Origin: JACQFK01 sp041482015
GTDB taxonomy: Bacteria; Planctomycetota; MHYJ01; JACPRB01
NCBI GenBank assembly: GCA_041482015.1
Contig: JBGPCZ010000227.1
Location: forward strand, 1-6,071
DNA length: 6,071 bases
Direction of reading: 5' to 3'
Both the position numbers and the translations under genes were made by a program. The notes beneath the pieces are model-generated. The model had not been told where the DNA came from and searched no databases. It was given only the letters and a program-made list of their open reading frames with translations. Shown here piece after piece: positions 1-5,989 of the stretch; the stretch's first letter is position 1, and each line of letters starts with the position of its first letter.

Positions 1-1
1 C

Positions 2-2254
2 AAGTCGATGGGGGACCTTGAGGAGCTCGGCCTCAAGGCGTTCGACGGCAACGAGGTGCTCGATCCCGACCTGGCCTTCGATCCGGCCTGGCTGGATCTC
101 TACTCGAAGCGGACCGCCTATGTCCCCGGCAAGGTCACGATGGACGACATGAACAAGCTCCGCCAGCTGAGGGGCCTGCCGATCCTCGCCAAAGGGGGAA
201 CGCCCGCGATGGGCGTCGCCCCGGCGTACGACCTGGACAAGGCCATGGACCTCCTGGCCCCCAAGAACGAGAAGTGCAAGGCGGGCGCGCGGAGGATCAA
301 GCTCGACTCCAAGATCACCGGCGCGGCGGCGGCCGGGCCCGCCAAGGTCTATCCGAAGGGCGAACTGACCGACTGGATCAAGCAGCCCGGGACGGTGAAC
401 GGCAAGCCGATGGAGATGCTCGTCGGCGTCGGCGGCGTCAGCAACGTCGGGCCGGCCCCCGACACCTACAAGAGGGAGCAGATCCTCGCCTTCAAGATCT
501 ACGACAAGGACGGCAAAGGGGAGTGGACCACCGGATTCCTCATGAAGGGCAGCAACGGCGAGCGCATCTGCAACGAAGCCTCGATGAAGTACGATGGCCG
601 CGGCAAGCCGGAAACCCTGTACGTCGTCCGGGGCATCGCCTACGAGGCCCAGGGATTCCCCAAGCACTCCTTCTTCATCGAGTCCATCGAGAAGTTCGAG
701 CCGACCGCCGCCACGGCCGGCATCCGGCCCCCGGGCCGGGACTGGTTCATCGTCGCCGGCGCCACGGGCGGAAACGGGACCAAGGACAAGCCGTTCAAGG
801 ATCCCTGGCAGGCGCTCGAGAAGTGCGAGGCCGGAGACTCGATCCACGTCGCCGAGGGCGAGTACTACGGCAAGCTGAAGATCGGGATCTGGACGATCGA
901 CACGACCTACATCAGTCTCATCGGCGGCTACGACAAGGAGTTCAAGGAGCGGAACCCCTGGACCCACCCGACCCTGCTGTTCTGCCCCCCGGAATTCAAG
1001 GGGACGATGCGCGGCGGCTACATGGTCCAGGGCGAGGGCGACCACACGGGGGCGGTCGTCGACGGGTTCATCTTCGACAAGAAGACGAACAACAACTACC
1101 GGGAGAACGGCGACATCGACCGCGACCGCTCCGACAGCAGGGAGCATCTCTGGCTGTTCTATCCCGGCGTCGTCATCCGGAACTGCGTCTTCGTGAACGG
1201 CAACGGCGGCGCGCTGCGCGTCTGCAACGGGGCGACGATCGAGAACAACATCTTCATCAATCACATGGGCCAGACGATCGTCATGACCCGGGGACACACG
1301 TCCGCCCCCGCCATGATCCGCAACAACACGCTGATGTTCTCGTGGGAGATGAAGTTCGGCTTCGGCCGCGGGCGGAACGGCCACCTGCTCCGGCTGGAGA
1401 CGGACGCCCGGGCGATCGTCGACAACAACATCTTCGAGTTCGCCGACAACGACGCGATCCAGCTCGGCCTCAACCCCAGCGAGATCGTCCTGACGAACAA
1501 CGTGTTCTCGCACAACCTGTGGTCGGCCGTCCAGCAGATGACGCAGAACGTCGTCGTGGACGCGTCGAACTTCAAGCAGCTCGGGGACCTCGGCTTCAAG
1601 AAGTGCGAAGGCAACGAGCTCCTGAGCTCCGGGGCTCCCGTGGACGAGAAGTTCTTCAACGTCTACCTGAACCGCACGGCCTACGTGCCGGGCAAGGTCA
1701 CGATGGACGAGTGGAACCAGTTCCGCGAGATGCTCGGCCAGCCCGTGATCGCCACGGGCGGCAAGGGGCCGGAAGGGTTCATGCCGCTGTACGACTGGAA
1801 GAAGGCGGTCACCCTGGTCCCCAAGAATCCCAAGTGCAAGGCCGGCGCGCGCCCGGCCCCGCAGCCGGTGAAGTTCGAGGGCATCGAGCGCAAGGAGGAG
1901 ACCTTCGAGTACGTGGAGTCCGGCTGGGACGCGGCGAAGAACCGCGATTCGTGGGACAAGCTGGACAAGAAGCGTGTCTCGCTGAAGGTCACCGTCCGTC
2001 CCCCGGACAACCAGTACCTGCTCGACGACATCAAGAATACCGAGTACCAGGCTTTCAAGGTGCAGGGGCCCGAAGGGATCGACAGCGGCGGCCTCCCGAT
2101 GCTCTGCTACGTCAAGAAGGGCACCCGGTTCGAACGGGTCATGAAGAACGCGAAGGACTTCGCCAATGGGAAGCCCGAGGAGACCTACATCATCAAGGGC
2201 GTCGTCCGCTCGAACCGCCAGATGGTCGTCGAGGTGATCGAGCGGGCGGACTAG
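2..2254 (+). CDS. Large parallel beta-helix repeat protein, 5'-truncated by the window edge
   Basis: The frame is open to the left edge, so the ATG at 8 is probably internal. Numbering from that ATG, 748 residues are visible. Residues 1-94 are a linker module (motif RTAYVPGKVTMD at 35-46, ending in KCKAGAR near 89-95). Residues about 115-235 are a small beta-rich, possibly OB-like domain. Residues 245-520 are a right-handed parallel beta-helix. It opens with a cap containing DWFIVAGATGGNGT and AGDSIHVAEGEYYG, followed by rungs with asparagine ladders (N392, N413/N414, N439/N440, N473/N474, N497/N498). The linker module recurs at about 523-614 and the beta domain at about 640-748. Such proteins are usually exported or surface-located carbohydrate-binding or lyase-like proteins; no catalytic residues can be assigned here, and any signal peptide lies outside the window. 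The 3' neighbour, an RraA-like gene, starts 3 nt after the stop. The fold call is firm; function is unknown. Confidence 0.82.
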   Translation, partial: KSMGDLEELGLKAFDGNEVLDPDLAFDPAWLDLYSKRTAYVPGKVTMDDMNKLRQLRGLPILAKGGTPAMGVAPAYDLDKAMDLLAPKNEKCKAGARRIKLDSKITGAAAAGPAKVYPKGELTDWIKQPGTVNGKPMEMLVGVGGVSNVGPAPDTYKREQILAFKIYDKDGKGEWTTGFLMKGSNGERICNEASMKYDGRGKPETLYVVRGIAYEAQGFPKHSFFIESIEKFEPTAATAGIRPPGRDWFIVAGATGGNGTKDKPFKDPWQALEKCEAGDSIHVAEGEYYGKLKIGIWTIDTTYISLIGGYDKEFKERNPWTHPTLLFCPPEFKGTMRGGYMVQGEGDHTGAVVDGFIFDKKTNNNYRENGDIDRDRSDSREHLWLFYPGVVIRNCVFVNGNGGALRVCNGATIENNIFINHMGQTIVMTRGHTSAPAMIRNNTLMFSWEMKFGFGRGRNGHLLRLETDARAIVDNNIFEFADNDAIQLGLNPSEIVLTNNVFSHNLWSAVQQMTQNVVVDASNFKQLGDLGFKKCEGNELLSSGAPVDEKFFNVYLNRTAYVPGKVTMDEWNQFREMLGQPVIATGGKGPEGFMPLYDWKKAVTLVPKNPKCKAGARPAPQPVKFEGIERKEETFEYVESGWDAAKNRDSWDKLDKKRVSLKVTVRPPDNQYLLDDIKNTEYQAFKVQGPEGIDSGGLPMLCYVKKGTRFERVMKNAKDFANGKPEETYIIKGVVRSNRQMVVEVIERAD
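8..721 (+). repeat. Internal duplication, copy 1 (linker plus beta-rich domain)
   Basis: This codes for residues 1-238 of the beta-helix protein and aligns with the C-terminal end of the same protein. Anchors are RTAYVPGKVTMD (35), KCKAGAR (Cys90), AFK (161) and GKPETLYVVRG (199). The matching anchors lie 520-522 residues downstream. At DNA level 128-147 is identical to 1691-1710 over 20 bases. Similarity elsewhere is mostly at protein level, so the duplication is old. Confidence 0.8.
1568..2251 (+). repeat. Internal duplication, copy 2 (linker plus beta-rich domain)
   Basis: This codes for residues 521-748 of the beta-helix protein, the second copy of the module at the left edge. Its anchors are RTAYVPGKVTMD (556), KCKAGAR (Cys610), AFK (682) and GKPEETYIIKG (721). 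The spacing between anchors is almost unchanged from copy 1, despite diverged sequence between them. Because a beta-helix precedes this copy, a further beta-helix probably precedes copy 1 upstream of the window. Confidence 0.8.
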
Positions 2255-2257
2255 CGG

Positions 2258-2902
2258 ATGGACATCGCGGCGCGGCTGGAGCGGTGCTACAGCGGCGCGG
2301 TCTTCGACGTCCTCCGCGAGGCGGGCCACCCGGACCAGGCGCTGCCGCACGGGATCCAACCGCTCGATCCCGCGTGGCGGCTGGCGGGCCCCGCGTTCCC
2401 CGTGAGCGGGCGCCGCACGACCGGCCTCGGCGTCCACGAGACCATCCTCGAGTGGACCACTTTTCTATCGAAGGCGCCGTCGGGGAGCGTTGTCGTCAGC
2501 CAGCCCAACGACCTCGCCCTCGCCCACATGGGCGAGCTCTCGTCGGAGACCCTCCAGCGCCGCGGCGTCCGGGGCTACGTGGTCGACGGCGGCTGCCGCG
2601 ACACCGCGATGATCCTCGGGATGGGCTTCCGCGTCTTCTGCCGCTACACGACGCCCGCCGACATCGCCGGCCGGTGGGTCATGGACCGGCTGGGAGAGCC
2701 CATCACGATCGGCCCCGTGACGATCCGCGCGGGCGACTACGTGATGGCCGACCGGGACGGCGTGGTCATCATCCCCGCGGCGATCGTGGGCGAGATCGTC
2801 GCGAAGACCGAGGAGGTCATGGGGCGCGAGAGCCTGGTGAGGAAGGCCATCCTGGAGGGCGTTGACCCGCGCGAAGCCTACCTGAAGTACGGGAAGTTCT
2901 AA
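2258..2902 (+). CDS. RraA family protein (RraA / HMG-CHA aldolase fold)
   Basis: This 214-residue protein has the alpha-beta-beta-alpha RraA fold signatures. They are an N-terminal SGAVFDVLREAG (12-23), the core GYVVDGGCRDTAMI (106-119) with the Arg114-Asp115 pair, and a C-terminal ADRDGVVIIP (164-173). Family members are cytoplasmic. They act as RNase E regulators (short RraA proteins) or as Mg-dependent class II pyruvate aldolases and oxaloacetate decarboxylases; the length here suits the enzyme-like group. The aldolase motif R-D-x-x-E/D reads R-D-T-A-M, so the second acidic residue is missing and aldolase activity is doubtful. The ATG lies 3 nt after the TAG of the beta-helix gene and has no clear Shine-Dalgarno, which points to translational coupling and one transcript. 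Its stop is one base from the stop of the convergent isomerase gene. Family assignment is sure; substrate is unknown. Confidence 0.9.
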   Translation: MDIAARLERCYSGAVFDVLREAGHPDQALPHGIQPLDPAWRLAGPAFPVSGRRTTGLGVHETILEWTTFLSKAPSGSVVVSQPNDLALAHMGELSSETLQRRGVRGYVVDGGCRDTAMILGMGFRVFCRYTTPADIAGRWVMDRLGEPITIGPVTIRAGDYVMADRDGVVIIPAAIVGEIVAKTEEVMGRESLVRKAILEGVDPREAYLKYGKF

Positions 2903-2903
2903 G

Positions 2904-3800
2904 TCACTTCTTTCCCGCGATCCACTGCTTCATCCGATCGAGGCTCTTCCTCGCGGTCCGGTCGAGGTTCTCCACGCCTCCGCCGCCCCGAAGGGGCGAG
3001 CACATCTCGTACGCGACGTATCCTTTGAATCCGCCCTCCCTCAGCCCCTCGAAGAACCCGGGCAGGTCCATGAAGCCGTCGCCCAGGGGCACCGCGCGGA
3101 CCATCTCGGGCAGGGGCTTGTAGTTGATGAGGCCGGGCACGTAGGAGAAGCGCTTGAGCTTCACGTAGTCGGCGAGCGTCGTCTGGACCATCCGCGGCGC
3201 CAGCCGCTTCGCGCACGCCTTCAGGTCGTCGCCGTGGAGCGCCGGCGACCAGGGGTCGTACATCGCCTTGCAGTTGGGGTGGTCGACGTCGTCGAGGAAC
3301 TCGACGAAGCTGTCCGTGCCGACCCCGATGTCGTGGTGGTTCTGCACGCCGACCTGGACGCCGAAGTCCTGCGCGACGGCGGAGCACTCGCGGACGGCCT
3401 TGACGCACTTGTCCCAGTCGGCGGCATAACTGTCCGGGTCGGTGGTGTATCCCGTGAAGACGCGGACGATGCGCGCGCCCAGCGCCTTCGCGAGCCGCGC
3501 CATCTCCTTCACGTACGCCACCTGCATCTCGACGAAGGGCACCTCGGTCGCGGTGCGCCCGCCGGTGAAGTCCGTGTAGGCGCCCACCGAGGCGATCCCG
3601 ATCCTGTTCTTCTTCGCGGCGGCGCGCAGGTCCTCCAGCTGCTCGTCGGTGACGTCGAGCGGGGCGAGGTGGGGGCGCTTGCCCATGAGCTCGACCGCGG
3701 AATAGCCGAGCCCGGCGGCCTTCCGGATGAACTCCGGGAGGTCCAGCTTCTGCTGGCCCCACAGCCCGGCATAGCTGACGGAGAACAGCGTCGGGATCAT
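2904..3800 (-). CDS. Sugar phosphate isomerase/epimerase-like TIM-barrel protein
   Basis: This 298-residue protein belongs to the xylose isomerase-like TIM barrel (AP endonuclease 2) superfamily. These enzymes are mostly cytoplasmic, metal-dependent isomerases or epimerases of sugars and related polyols. Candidate metal or substrate ligands, numbered from the chosen start, are Glu37 (in SAVELMG), His155/His156 (in VGVQNHHD), Asp182 (in MYDPWSP), His189 (in ALHGDD) and Glu275 (in VAYEMCSP). The tail is the usual glycine-rich CSPLRGGGG followed by an amphipathic helix. I chose the ATG at 3800 rather than the in-frame ATG at 3839. It has a strong GAAGGAG site 6 nt upstream, and the protein then begins MIPTLFSVSYAGLWG, a normal first strand; the 13 extra residues are basic and unlike the family. 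It is divergent from the AbiE-like operon and convergent with the RraA gene. The exact substrate cannot be inferred. Confidence 0.9.
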   Translation of the reverse strand: MIPTLFSVSYAGLWGQQKLDLPEFIRKAAGLGYSAVELMGKRPHLAPLDVTDEQLEDLRAAAKKNRIGIASVGAYTDFTGGRTATEVPFVEMQVAYVKEMARLAKALGARIVRVFTGYTTDPDSYAADWDKCVKAVRECSAVAQDFGVQVGVQNHHDIGVGTDSFVEFLDDVDHPNCKAMYDPWSPALHGDDLKACAKRLAPRMVQTTLADYVKLKRFSYVPGLINYKPLPEMVRAVPLGDGFMDLPGFFEGLREGGFKGYVAYEMCSPLRGGGGVENLDRTARKSLDRMKQWIAGKK

Positions 3801-3806
3801 GCTCGG

Positions 3807-3813
3807 CTCCTTC
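3807..3813 (-). promoter_or_regulatory. Shine-Dalgarno that decides the isomerase start
   Basis: Read on the minus strand this is GAAGGAG, 6 nt before the ATG at 3800. It is the strongest ribosome-binding site match near that start and argues against initiation at 3839. A weak -10-like TATCGT (3831-3836, minus strand) lies upstream, but I see no convincing -35. Confidence 0.8.
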
Positions 3814-3857
3814 GGGATGGCCCGGCGGATACGATACACCCGGGACCCGCCGGCCGC

Positions 3858-3889
3858 GGGGCCGATCGCGCCGGCGCGACCCCGGCCCC
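3858..3889. repeat. GC-rich nested palindrome in the divergent intergenic region
   Basis: The outer arms GGGGCCG (3858-3864) and CGGCCCC (3883-3889) enclose a perfect 14-base palindrome, TCGCGCCGGCGCGA (3866-3879). It lies between the divergent isomerase and AbiEi-like genes. No T-run follows on either strand, so it does not look like an intrinsic terminator. It could be a protein-binding site or a cruciform-prone element, but GC-rich DNA yields such palindromes easily. Confidence 0.35.
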
Positions 3890-3908
3890 CGGGTTCCAGG
3901 GGGCCCCT

Positions 3909-3937
3909 TTGAATTTAGTTGCACCTATGAATAAAAG
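3909..3937 (+). promoter_or_regulatory. Candidate promoter of the AbiE-like operon
   Basis: TTGAAT (3909-3914) and TAAAAG (3932-3937) are separated by 17 bases, each matching the sigma-70 consensus at 4 of 6 positions, inside an AT-rich island in otherwise very GC-rich DNA. If it is used, transcription would begin near 3944 and translation would have to start at the ATG at 3954 on a very short leader. The match is modest. Confidence 0.35.
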
Positions 3938-3945
3938 GTGCTACT
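3917..3945. promoter_or_regulatory. Inverted repeat, likely operator of the AbiE-like operon
   Basis: The arms AGTTGCACCT (3917-3926) and AGGTGCTACT (3936-3945) pair at 9 of 10 positions around a 9-base AT-rich spacer. The repeat covers the putative promoter spacer and -10 and the first possible start codon (3927). AbiEi antitoxins are known to repress their own operon by binding inverted repeats in the promoter, and the first gene here encodes a winged-helix protein. Its role as the autoregulatory operator is inferred. Confidence 0.6.
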
Positions 3946-5051
3946 TTAAGTTCATGAGAAGCGGGTCCGTGCGGGTCCCCCCGCTCAAGGGGGAGTTCGA
4001 GCCCCGGGAGGGCGCGGGGAACGAGTTCCGGAGCCGGGACGGGCGCCGCCTCCTGGACATCCAGCTCCGCCCGCAGGGGGTGCGGGACCTCCACGCGACG
4101 TTCCTGAAGATGGCCCGGGAGGTCGCGAAGGACAAGCGGGTCGTGAGGGGCATCCTGGCCGCCTGGCTGCCGCGGCCCACGGACGACCGGATCGCCCGCG
4201 AATGGCGGGAGACGCTCGACCTCTTCAAGCCCTCGATCGCGGAACGGATGGCCCTGGTCATCCTCCGCAAGGACGGCTGCCGCCCGCTGCCGGAGGACCG
4301 GGACCTGCGGCGGATCGGCGAGAACGTCCGCGCGGTCCTGGGCCGCATCGAGTTCCCGGCCCCGGAGACCCGGCAGTCCGTGTCGGCCGCGTTCTTCGAG
4401 ATCTTCAAGGTGCTGTTCCACGACTGGATCCTCAAGAAGGGCCCGATCGCCATCGGCGAACTGATGCGCCGGACGGGCTCGTCCTACCCGACCGTGGCGG
4501 ACGCGCTCCGCCGGCTGGAGGGGGCGCGGGAGATCGACCGGCGCTCCAACCGGAGCGTGCAGCTGTCGGGCTTTCCGCAGAAGACCTGGTCGGAGATCCT
4601 CGCCCTGTCCGCGTCCCTCCGCCGGACCCGGATCTACGCGGACCCGTCGGGCCGCCCCCCGGATCCCGCCGCCCTCCATCGGCGCCTCCTGTCGCTGAGA
4701 CCCAGGGCCGTGGCCCTCGGGGGCGTGGTGGCCGCGCGGCACTGGGATTCACGGTTCGACCTCAACGGACTTCCCAGACTGGACCTCAGCGTCCCCATGG
4801 CGTCCGGCGTCGGCGACCTGGGCTTCCTCGAGCGGCTGGACCCCGCGCTCAAGCGGGTCGAACCGGGGGCCCGGGGCATCGTGCTCGCGGTCCATCCGCT
4901 CTTCCGGGCCGAGCCGCGCTTCGAGAAGAATCCGAAAAACGGGATGGACTGGGCCGATCCGGTGGAGACCCTGCTCGACTTGCATGAACTGCGGCTGGAC
5001 GGCCAGGCCGAGGAGATGATCCGGCGCCTGTCGGAAGCCGCCGCGCGATGA
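3927..5051 (+). CDS. AbiEi-like winged-helix antitoxin/transcriptional repressor
   Basis: This 374-residue protein is probably the antitoxin and autorepressor of a type IV-like (AbiE) toxin-antitoxin pair. Residues about 1-150 form an extra N-terminal domain with no clear motif. Residues about 158-215 are a winged helix-turn-helix: the HTH includes IGELMRRTGSSYPTVADALR (176-195), and the wing is around EIDRRSNRSVQLSG. Residues about 245-374 resemble an AbiEi-type C-terminal domain, with AVALGGVVAARHW (261-273) and DPVETLLDLHELRLDGQAEE (344-363). The start is uncertain. The ATG at 3927 has no ribosome-binding site and lies in the operator spacer; the ATG at 3954 (365 residues) has AAGGTG 13 nt upstream and fits the candidate promoter better. 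The frame stays open far upstream, but only antisense to the isomerase gene, so that part is spurious. Its end overlaps the nucleotidyltransferase gene by ATGA. I am fairly sure of a DNA-binding AbiEi-like protein, less so of the toxin-antitoxin role. Confidence 0.72.
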   Translation: MNKRCYFKFMRSGSVRVPPLKGEFEPREGAGNEFRSRDGRRLLDIQLRPQGVRDLHATFLKMAREVAKDKRVVRGILAAWLPRPTDDRIAREWRETLDLFKPSIAERMALVILRKDGCRPLPEDRDLRRIGENVRAVLGRIEFPAPETRQSVSAAFFEIFKVLFHDWILKKGPIAIGELMRRTGSSYPTVADALRRLEGAREIDRRSNRSVQLSGFPQKTWSEILALSASLRRTRIYADPSGRPPDPAALHRRLLSLRPRAVALGGVVAARHWDSRFDLNGLPRLDLSVPMASGVGDLGFLERLDPALKRVEPGARGIVLAVHPLFRAEPRFEKNPKNGMDWADPVETLLDLHELRLDGQAEEMIRRLSEAAAR

Positions 5052-5938
5052 CCGCCCTGGACCCGAAGAAGCTCTTCCACCGCCTGGCCGGGGACATCCC
5101 GGGCCCGCTTCAGAAGCACCTCTTCATCGTGGGGAGCCTCGCGGCCGCCTATCACTTCCGCGCGGAGCTGGAGCGCCGGGCTGTCAACACCAAGGACGCG
5201 GACGTCGTGATCTATCCCGCCGGCGACGTCCGGTCCGCGAAGGCCCTCGCCGTCCAGCTCCTGGACCTGGGCTGGACGCGGACCCCGAAGTGCTTTCCGA
5301 TGGCACGGCGATCGCCGGCCAACCGGCTCCGCGCCTTCCGCCTCCACCCTCCGAAGTCCCGCGATTATTTCATCGAGCTCCTCGGACTCCCCGCGCCCGG
5401 GCAGTCGGACAAGGTCGTCTGGGTCCCGGTGCGGCTGGCCGACGGATGGTACGGCGTGGGCTGCCATCGCTTCATGCGGCTCACCGCCTTCCGGAGGCTG
5501 AAGTCCTCCGAGGGGCTGGAGTACGCCTCTCCCGCCATGATGGCGCTGTCGAATCTCCTGTCGCATCCCGCGATCGGGCACCAGCGGATGAACGATCCCG
5601 TGCGGGGCCGGAAGATCCTGCGGTCGGCCAAGGATCTCGGCCGCGTCCTCGCGCTCGCGTGGCTCTCCGGTCGCGACGCCACCGAGGCCTGGCTGGACGA
5701 CTGGGTGCCGGCGCTCCGGCAATCGTTCCCCCGGCGGTGGCGTGCGATCGCCCGCGAGGCCGGGGCCGGACTTCAGAACCTGCTGGCGGACCCGGAGGCG
5801 CTCGAGGAGGCCCGCGTCACGACGGACGTCGGCCTCTTGAACGGCCGCGCCGTCACTGCGGAAAACCTGGTCGCCGTCGGGCTCCAGCTGATGGCCGACG
5901 TCGTGCGCCCCCTCGCCGGTCGCGCGCGCCAATCCTGA
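5048..5938 (+). CDS. Nucleotidyltransferase-fold protein, AbiEii-like putative toxin
   Basis: This 296-residue protein has a minimal nucleotidyltransferase core. Gly29-Ser30 (in LFIVGSLAAAYHF) is followed by the metal-binding pair Asp50/Asp52 (in NTKDADVVIYP) and probably Glu110 (in DYFIELLGLP) as the third acidic ligand. Further on, YASPAMMALSNLLSHP (159-174) and GRKILRSAKDLGRVLALAWL (187-206) match the helical region where AbiEii/AbiGii-type proteins carry an SP...L...K and KD motif. Known AbiEii/MenT toxins transfer nucleotides, for example to tRNA acceptor stems, and block growth. The start ATG overlaps the stop of the AbiEi-like gene (ATGA), so the two are translationally coupled with the antitoxin first, as in abiE operons. 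It has no membrane segment and is presumably cytoplasmic. An alternative is a nucleotidyltransferase with a housekeeping or modification role; the substrate is unknown. Confidence 0.75.
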   Translation: MTALDPKKLFHRLAGDIPGPLQKHLFIVGSLAAAYHFRAELERRAVNTKDADVVIYPAGDVRSAKALAVQLLDLGWTRTPKCFPMARRSPANRLRAFRLHPPKSRDYFIELLGLPAPGQSDKVVWVPVRLADGWYGVGCHRFMRLTAFRRLKSSEGLEYASPAMMALSNLLSHPAIGHQRMNDPVRGRKILRSAKDLGRVLALAWLSGRDATEAWLDDWVPALRQSFPRRWRAIAREAGAGLQNLLADPEALEEARVTTDVGLLNGRAVTAENLVAVGLQLMADVVRPLAGRARQS

Positions 5939-5964
5939 CACGCTCCCCGCCCTCTTGGTATCAT
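5935..5964 (+). promoter_or_regulatory. Sigma-70-like promoter with extended -10
   Basis: CTGACA (5935-5940, 5 of 6 matches to the -35) and TATCAT (5959-5964, 5 of 6 matches to the -10) are 18 bases apart, and TGG just before the -10 makes the extended TGn element. The -35 overlaps the TGA stop of the nucleotidyltransferase gene. A start near 5971 would give a roughly 20-nt leader for the gene at 5990. Confidence 0.6.
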
Positions 5965-5975
5965 CGGGGCGATCC

Positions 5976-5981
5976 AAGGAG
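5976..5981 (+). promoter_or_regulatory. Shine-Dalgarno of the right-edge gene
   Basis: AAGGAG lies 8 nt before the ATG at 5990, a textbook spacing. It supports that start even though only 82 bases of the gene are visible. Confidence 0.75.
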
Positions 5982-5989
5982 AAACCCCC

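Noticed and set aside
274..2865. Long plus-strand frame of 863 codons overlapping the beta-helix and RraA genes
   Set aside because: Its translation is low-complexity and rich in Arg, Gly and Pro, with no domains. It spans two well-supported genes in another frame and is a by-product of high GC.
3801..3839. Longer isomerase start at the ATG at 3839
   Set aside because: The 13 extra residues are basic and unlike the family N-terminus, and the strong Shine-Dalgarno at 3807-3813 serves the ATG at 3800.
3858..3910. Intrinsic terminator from the GC-rich palindrome
   Set aside because: There is no T-run directly after the stem on either strand, and both adjacent genes point away from it.
3234..3926. 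In-frame upstream extension of the AbiEi-like gene
   Set aside because: It runs antisense through the well-conserved isomerase gene and has no recognisable domain. The real start is 3927 or 3954.
4634..5977. Long minus-strand frame opposite the two AbiE-like genes, and other minus-strand frames there
   Set aside because: The translation is Arg/Gly/Pro-rich without motifs, while the plus-strand frames carry clear winged-helix and nucleotidyltransferase motifs.
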